A stretch of DNA of 7,236 nt, taken from the NCBI GenBank assembly GCA_036475545.1, contig JAZGAE010000016.1, forward strand, positions 1 to 7,236, in the 5' to 3' direction. Numbering within the stretch: position 1 is the stretch's first letter; every line of letters starts with the position of its first letter. A program made the translations under genes and the position numbers. Below are positions 5,025 through 7,236 of the stretch, in pieces. The notes below the pieces were generated by a model. The model saw only the letters and a program-made list of their open reading frames with translations. It did no database searches and had not been told where the DNA came from. The DNA is from JAZGAE01 sp036475545 (GTDB lineage: Bacteria > Pseudomonadota > Alphaproteobacteria > DATDPM01).

Positions 5025-5987
5025 ATGGCCGCGAGGAAGCCCCGCAAGGACCTGTTCCCGAAGATCGAGCCCTACGCCAGCGGCACGCTGCCGCTCGATT
5101 CGGGCCACGTCATGTACTTCGAGGCGTGCGGCAACGCGGAAGGCGTGCCGGTGGTGTTCCTGCACGGCGGGCCCGGGGCGGGCGTGGTGCCGGCCCACCG
5201 CCGCTTCTTCGACCCCAAGGTCTACCGCATCATCATCTACGACCAGCGCGGCGCCGGGCGTTCCACCCCTTTGGGCGAGATCACCGCCAACACCACCCCG
5301 CACCTCGTCGCCGACATGGAGCGGCTGCGCGAACGCCTGGGCGTGGATCGGTGGCTCATCTCCGGCGGCTCCTGGGGAAGCACGCTCGCGCTCGCGTATG
5401 GGCAAACGCATCCCGAGCGCTGCCTCGGCTTCGTGCTGCGCGGCATATTCTTATGCCGGCGCGACGAGATCGACTGGTTCCTCTACGGGATCCGCAAGTT
5501 CTTCCCCGAGCACTGGCGGGCGTTTTCCGGGCACCTGCCCGAGGACGAGCGCGGCGACCTGCTCAAGGGCTACTACCGCCGCCTCGTCGACGCCGACCCG
5601 GCGGTGCACATGCCGGCGGCCAAGGCCTGGAGCGTCTACGAAGGGGCCTGCTCGACGCTGCTGCCGAGCCCCGAGACGGTGGCGGCGTTCAAAGAGGACC
5701 GCATGGCCTTGAGCCTCGCCCGGATCGAGGCGCACTACTTCGTCAACGACGTCTTCCTGCCGGAGAACGCGCTGCTGCAAAACATCGAGGCCGTGCACGG
5801 ATTGCCGGCGATCGTCGTCCAGGGGCGCTACGACGTGGTCTGCCCCATCGCCACCGCCGACGAGCTGGTCCGACACTGGCCGGGGGCCGAGCTCGTGGTG
5901 GTGCCGGACGGGGGCCATTCCGCCATGGAGCCCGGCATCCGCGCGGCCCTCGTCGCCGCCACCGAGAAGTTCAAGACGATGCTGTGA
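5025..5987 (+). CDS. pip: Proline iminopeptidase (alpha/beta hydrolase, peptidase S33)
   Basis: A 320-residue cytoplasmic enzyme that removes N-terminal proline from peptides (EC 3.4.11.5); the length is normal for the family. It opens with YASGTLPLDSGHVMYFEACG, typical of this enzyme. The oxyanion motif HGGPG is at 47-51, DQRGAGRS at 73-80, and the nucleophile elbow GGSWGS at 114-119 with Ser116. The catalytic Asp is probably Asp270 (GRYD, 267-270) and the catalytic His is His298 (GGHSA, 297-300). Trp202 and Glu206 (AWSVYEG) match the cap-domain segment in which Glu recognises the substrate N-terminus. No signal peptide is present. The ATG at 5025 is preceded by GGAGGG (5011-5016) at an 8-nt spacing, which decides the start over the open frame upstream. 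It is divergent from the nuclease operon and followed 83 bp later by the PagL-like gene. All key residues are intact. Confidence 0.94.
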   Translation: MAARKPRKDLFPKIEPYASGTLPLDSGHVMYFEACGNAEGVPVVFLHGGPGAGVVPAHRRFFDPKVYRIIIYDQRGAGRSTPLGEITANTTPHLVADMERLRERLGVDRWLISGGSWGSTLALAYGQTHPERCLGFVLRGIFLCRRDEIDWFLYGIRKFFPEHWRAFSGHLPEDERGDLLKGYYRRLVDADPAVHMPAAKAWSVYEGACSTLLPSPETVAAFKEDRMALSLARIEAHYFVNDVFLPENALLQNIEAVHGLPAIVVQGRYDVVCPIATADELVRHWPGAELVVVPDGGHSAMEPGIRAALVAATEKFKTML

Positions 5988-6004
5988 GCCGCCCGCGGCG
6001 TTTT
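5988..6004 (+). terminator. Weak terminator-like element after pip
   Basis: Self-complementary GCCGCCCGCGGC (5988-5999) directly after the stop codon, followed by G and TTTT (6001-6004). The stem is only about 4 bp with a minimal loop, so this is marginal. The T-run also overlaps the -35 of the next promoter. Confidence 0.25.
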
Positions 6005-6031
6005 GACCGGCAACGGGGGTTTCCCTATGAT
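6003..6031 (+). promoter_or_regulatory. Sigma70-type promoter of the PagL-like gene
   Basis: TTGACC (6003-6008), a 17-bp spacer, then TATGAT (6026-6031). Both boxes are one mismatch from consensus at the ideal spacing. The start point would be near 6038, about 33 nt before the TTG start codon. The spacer contains CGGCAACGGG (6008-6017), the intergenic 10-mer, and the left arm of the inverted repeat 6018-6047. Confidence 0.65.
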
Positions 6032-6047
6032 GCGCTCAGGGGAAACC
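6018..6047 (+). repeat. Perfect 8-bp inverted repeat flanking the -10 box
   Basis: GGTTTCCC (6018-6025) and GGGAAACC (6040-6047), separated by 14 bp that hold the -10 box TATGAT and the likely start point. This is where a repressor operator would sit; it could also form a hairpin at the 5' end of the transcript. Confidence 0.5.
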
Positions 6048-6070
6048 GGAGAACACAGGGAGGATGCGCG

Positions 6071-6586
6071 TTGCGGGGCCGATCCGTCGCCGTCGCGCTG
6101 GTGGGCCTGCTTCTGGCGCTGGGGACGGCGCGGGAGGCCAGCGCCGACGACCCCTCCTTCCTGACCATGGGCGCCGGCATCTTCGACGTCTTCGACGACG
6201 ACACCGCCGGCTACTTCCGCCTGGAGTACCGCAGCGACGCCAGGCTGCTTTCCTTCATCAAGCCGCTGGTCGGCATTTCGATCTCCACCGACGGGGCGGT
6301 CTACGGTTACGGCGGCTTCAACATCGACCTCTACTTCGGGCGGCGCTGGGTGTTCAGCCCCGGCTTCGCGGTCGGCGCCTTCGAGGAGGGCGACGGCAAG
6401 GACCTGGGCAACACGGTGGAGTTCCGCTCCGGCGCCGAGATTGCCTATCGGTTCGCGAACCGCGCCCGCCTCGGCCTCGCGTTCCACCACATCTCCAACG
6501 CCAGCTTGAGCGACAGGAACCCCGGCGCCAATGTCCTGGTGCTGACCTACTCGCTCCCCTTCGGCTACGTCTTCGCCTCGCCCTGA
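6071..6586 (+). CDS. PagL-like lipid A 3-O-deacylase (acyloxyacyl hydrolase family), outer membrane
   Basis: A 171-residue protein. Residues 1-25 form a signal peptide: MRGRSVAVALVGLLLALG, cut after the ASA motif at 23-25. The mature part alternates polar and aromatic residues like a small outer-membrane beta-barrel. The family core is VEFRSGAEIAYRF (116-128) followed by FHHISNASLSDRNPGANVLV (139-158, the first residue being F139). His140 and Ser142 match the catalytic His and Ser of PagL. The position where PagL has its triad Glu (14 residues after His) is Asn154 here. PagL removes the 3-O acyl chain of lipid A, changing outer-membrane packing and immune recognition. The start is a TTG at 6071 with AGGGAGGA (6057-6064), 6 nt upstream; no ATG lies in this frame near the signal peptide, and the ATG at 6064 is out of frame. 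It has its own promoter with an inverted repeat. Family likely; activity uncertain. Confidence 0.82.
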   Translation: MRGRSVAVALVGLLLALGTAREASADDPSFLTMGAGIFDVFDDDTAGYFRLEYRSDARLLSFIKPLVGISISTDGAVYGYGGFNIDLYFGRRWVFSPGFAVGAFEEGDGKDLGNTVEFRSGAEIAYRFANRARLGLAFHHISNASLSDRNPGANVLVLTYSLPFGYVFASP

Positions 6587-6748
6587 CGCGCGACGGGCAG
6601 GACCGCCCACGCGCCAGCGCGGCCGCCCGCGCCCGCCCGGGGACCCGCGCGTCGCTGCGCCGCGCTCATGCCCATGGCGCCCTGCGCACTCGCCCATGCC
6701 TTTGCCCACCCCGGGCCCGTGACTATGTTATAAGGCCATCTCACTCAT
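6587..6748. other. Intergenic gap before the tRNA
   Basis: 162 bp of very GC-rich, Pro/Arg-codon-like DNA with no credible gene and no clear terminator for the PagL-like gene. Its last 47 bp hold the tRNA promoter. Confidence 0.5.
6702..6729 (+). promoter_or_regulatory. Candidate sigma70-type promoter of tRNA-Arg
   Basis: TTGCCC (6702-6707), a 16-bp spacer, then TATGTT (6724-6729). Transcription would begin about 10-12 nt before the mature tRNA 5' end. A second A/T-rich hexamer, TTATAA (6728-6733), overlaps but has a poor 20-bp spacing. Confidence 0.5.
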
Positions 6749-6825
6749 GCGCCCGTAGCTCAGTCGGATAGAGCACTGGTTTCCTAAACCAGGGGTCGCA
6801 GGTTCGAGTCCTGCCGGGCGCGCCA
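6749..6825 (+). tRNA. tRNA-Arg, anticodon CCT
   Basis: The full cloverleaf can be folded by eye. The acceptor stem is GCGCCCG (6749-6755) with CGGGCGC (6815-6821), discriminator G6822, and an encoded CCA (6823-6825). The anticodon stem is CTGGT (6776-6780) with ACCAG (6788-6792), around the 7-nt loop TTCCTAA with anticodon CCT at 6783-6785. The T arm is GCAGG/CCTGC (6798-6802, 6810-6814) with loop TTCGAGT. The D arm has GCTCAGTCGGATAGAGC. It is 77 nt with no variable-arm extension and reads the AGG codon. tRNA genes of this type are common integration sites for genomic islands, and the DNA on its 3' side changes in composition. Confidence 0.97.
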
Positions 6826-6835
6826 ATTCGCTCCC

Positions 6836-6859
6836 GACACACGTCGACACACGTCGACA
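6836..6859. repeat. 10-bp tandem repeat 10 nt after tRNA-Arg
   Basis: GACACACGTC at 6836-6845 and 6846-6855, followed by GACA (6856-6859): 2.4 perfect copies. The unit includes ACGT, and each unit junction creates GTCGAC, a 6-bp palindrome. Confidence 0.7.
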
Positions 6860-6896
6860 TCTCGTCTCCGCCAGCGAACACCGGATGAGACGAGAT
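6859..6896. repeat. Perfect 10-bp inverted repeat after tRNA-Arg
   Basis: ATCTCGTCTC (6859-6868) and GAGACGAGAT (6887-6896), loop 18 nt. No T-run follows, so it is not a standard intrinsic terminator for the tRNA. Ten perfect pairs of mixed composition make chance less likely than for the GC-only hairpins elsewhere. Confidence 0.6.
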
Positions 6897-7184
6897 CATG
6901 CCTTGGACGCATGGTGCGCGATCGCGGAATCAGTGGGCTGAGCAGGTCCGCAACTCGCACGTCAATGTGTCCCTTCCCAATCCTTGTGACAAAGCGGCTC
7001 TCGTTACGGGTCCGAAATTCCTCAACGCCACGTTAACCCTTGCGGGGGACCCTGCACTCGCTGACGAGGGGCCTCGCTGCGTGGCCCAACGCCAAGATTG
7101 ATTTGTGTCACTATCGCGGCCAGTATTGGCCCGGATCATGTCATCGGAGACGGCGCGTTCATGGAGGCTGTCGGTGGTTGAAGG

Positions 7185-7223
7185 CCTCCGCCGGGGCGCC
7201 AAACGCATCGGGCTTGGCGGAGG
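7185..7223. repeat. 8-bp inverted repeat near the right edge
   Basis: CCTCCGCC (7185-7192) and GGCGGAGG (7216-7223), loop 23 nt. A competing 6-bp pairing, CGCCAA (7197-7202) with TTGGCG (7214-7219), shares the right arm. Meaning unknown; the window ends 13 bases later. Confidence 0.4.
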
Positions 7224-7236
7224 TGGCGAAGGGGGG

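Larger units (their letters stand above)
6826..7236. other. Gene-poor, lower-GC region 3' of tRNA-Arg
   Basis: 411 bp with no credible coding sequence. Open frames at 6898-7101 (plus) and 6930-7208 (minus) are short, overlap each other, lack ribosome-binding sites and resemble nothing I recognise. GC over 6901-7140 counts to 144 of 240 (60%), against 70% in a sampled coding stretch (5521-5580). It holds a tandem repeat, a 10-bp inverted repeat, a short GGCCA-gtat-TGGCC hairpin (7118-7131) and a further inverted repeat near the right edge. It could be the start of an integrated element or decayed DNA; no integrase is visible. Confidence 0.5.

Noticed and set aside
5126..6064. 486-residue frame that would fuse a protein across pip into the PagL-like gene
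   Set aside because: The part overlapping pip is a shadow of pip. Only the part from the TTG at 6071, with its own Shine-Dalgarno and signal peptide, is real.
6064..6771. ATG at 6064 starting a 235-residue frame over the PagL-like gene and into the tRNA
   Set aside because: Arg/Pro-rich shadow frame that runs into the tRNA; the PagL motifs are in the other frame.
7189..7206. Imperfect resemblance of GCCGGGGCGCCAAACGC to the tRNA 3' end plus flank (GCCGGGCGCGCCAATTCGC), as an attachment-site duplicate
   Set aside because: Needs several gaps and both are simple GC-rich strings; not an exact direct repeat.
6898..7208. Two short open frames after the tRNA (67 aa plus strand, 92 aa minus strand)
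   Set aside because: No ribosome-binding site, no recognisable domain, overlapping opposite strands; not supportable as genes.
7214..7236. TTGGCGGAGG near the right edge as the 3' end of a minus-strand tRNA-Ser
   Set aside because: The expected T-loop complement (ATTCGAA) does not follow at the right distance before the window ends.
1..7236. CRISPR array, IS element, prophage or antiphage system
   Set aside because: No regularly spaced repeats, transposase, integrase, phage or defence-protein motifs were seen on either strand.

Overview
The window is GC-rich DNA (one sampled coding stretch counts to 70% GC) that reads like an alphaproteobacterial chromosome, plausibly Rhodospirillales-like. 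The reasons are the TerB / 7Fe-ferredoxin / CarD order, a periplasmic nuclease paired with an M48 protease, and a PagL-type outer-membrane deacylase. No search was run, so the taxonomic call is inference. All protein-coding genes look intact except the first, which is cut by the left edge.

Layout: (1) 2-2492, plus strand: the 3' part of a TerB-family gene, fdxA (7Fe ferredoxin), a CarD/CdnL-type transcription factor, and a metallophosphatase-fold protein that has lost nearly all its metal ligands. (2) 2529-4831, minus strand: a two-gene operon. An exported nuclease-fold (SNase/TNase) protein with a C-terminal OB-like domain comes first and overlaps, as ATGA, an exported M48 zinc protease with a LysM-like C-terminus. 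This operon converges on the phosphatase-fold gene and diverges from the next gene. (3) 5025-6586, plus strand: proline iminopeptidase with a strong Shine-Dalgarno, then a PagL-like lipid A deacylase with a TTG start and its own sigma70-like promoter. (4) 6749-6825: tRNA-Arg(CCT). (5) 6826-7236: no credible gene and visibly lower GC (144 of 240 bases, 60%, over 6901-7140), with a 10-bp tandem repeat and a perfect 10-bp inverted repeat next to the tRNA. This looks like the edge of accessory or decayed DNA.

The genes are mostly housekeeping: redox carrier, RNA-polymerase-binding factor, envelope proteolysis, peptide turnover and lipid A remodelling. Two patterns stand out. First, three enzyme folds carry changes at key catalytic positions: the phosphatase-fold protein (GDxHG, GDxxDRG, GNHE and HGH motifs all altered), the nuclease (equivalents of SNase D40/T41/E43 are Q/A/K), and the PagL-like protein (Asn where the triad Glu is expected). 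Second, the 10-mer CCCGTTGCCG or its complement occurs four times, always in gaps between genes. Two of these copies extend to an exact 19-bp repeat. I saw no defence system, CRISPR array, IS element or phage gene.
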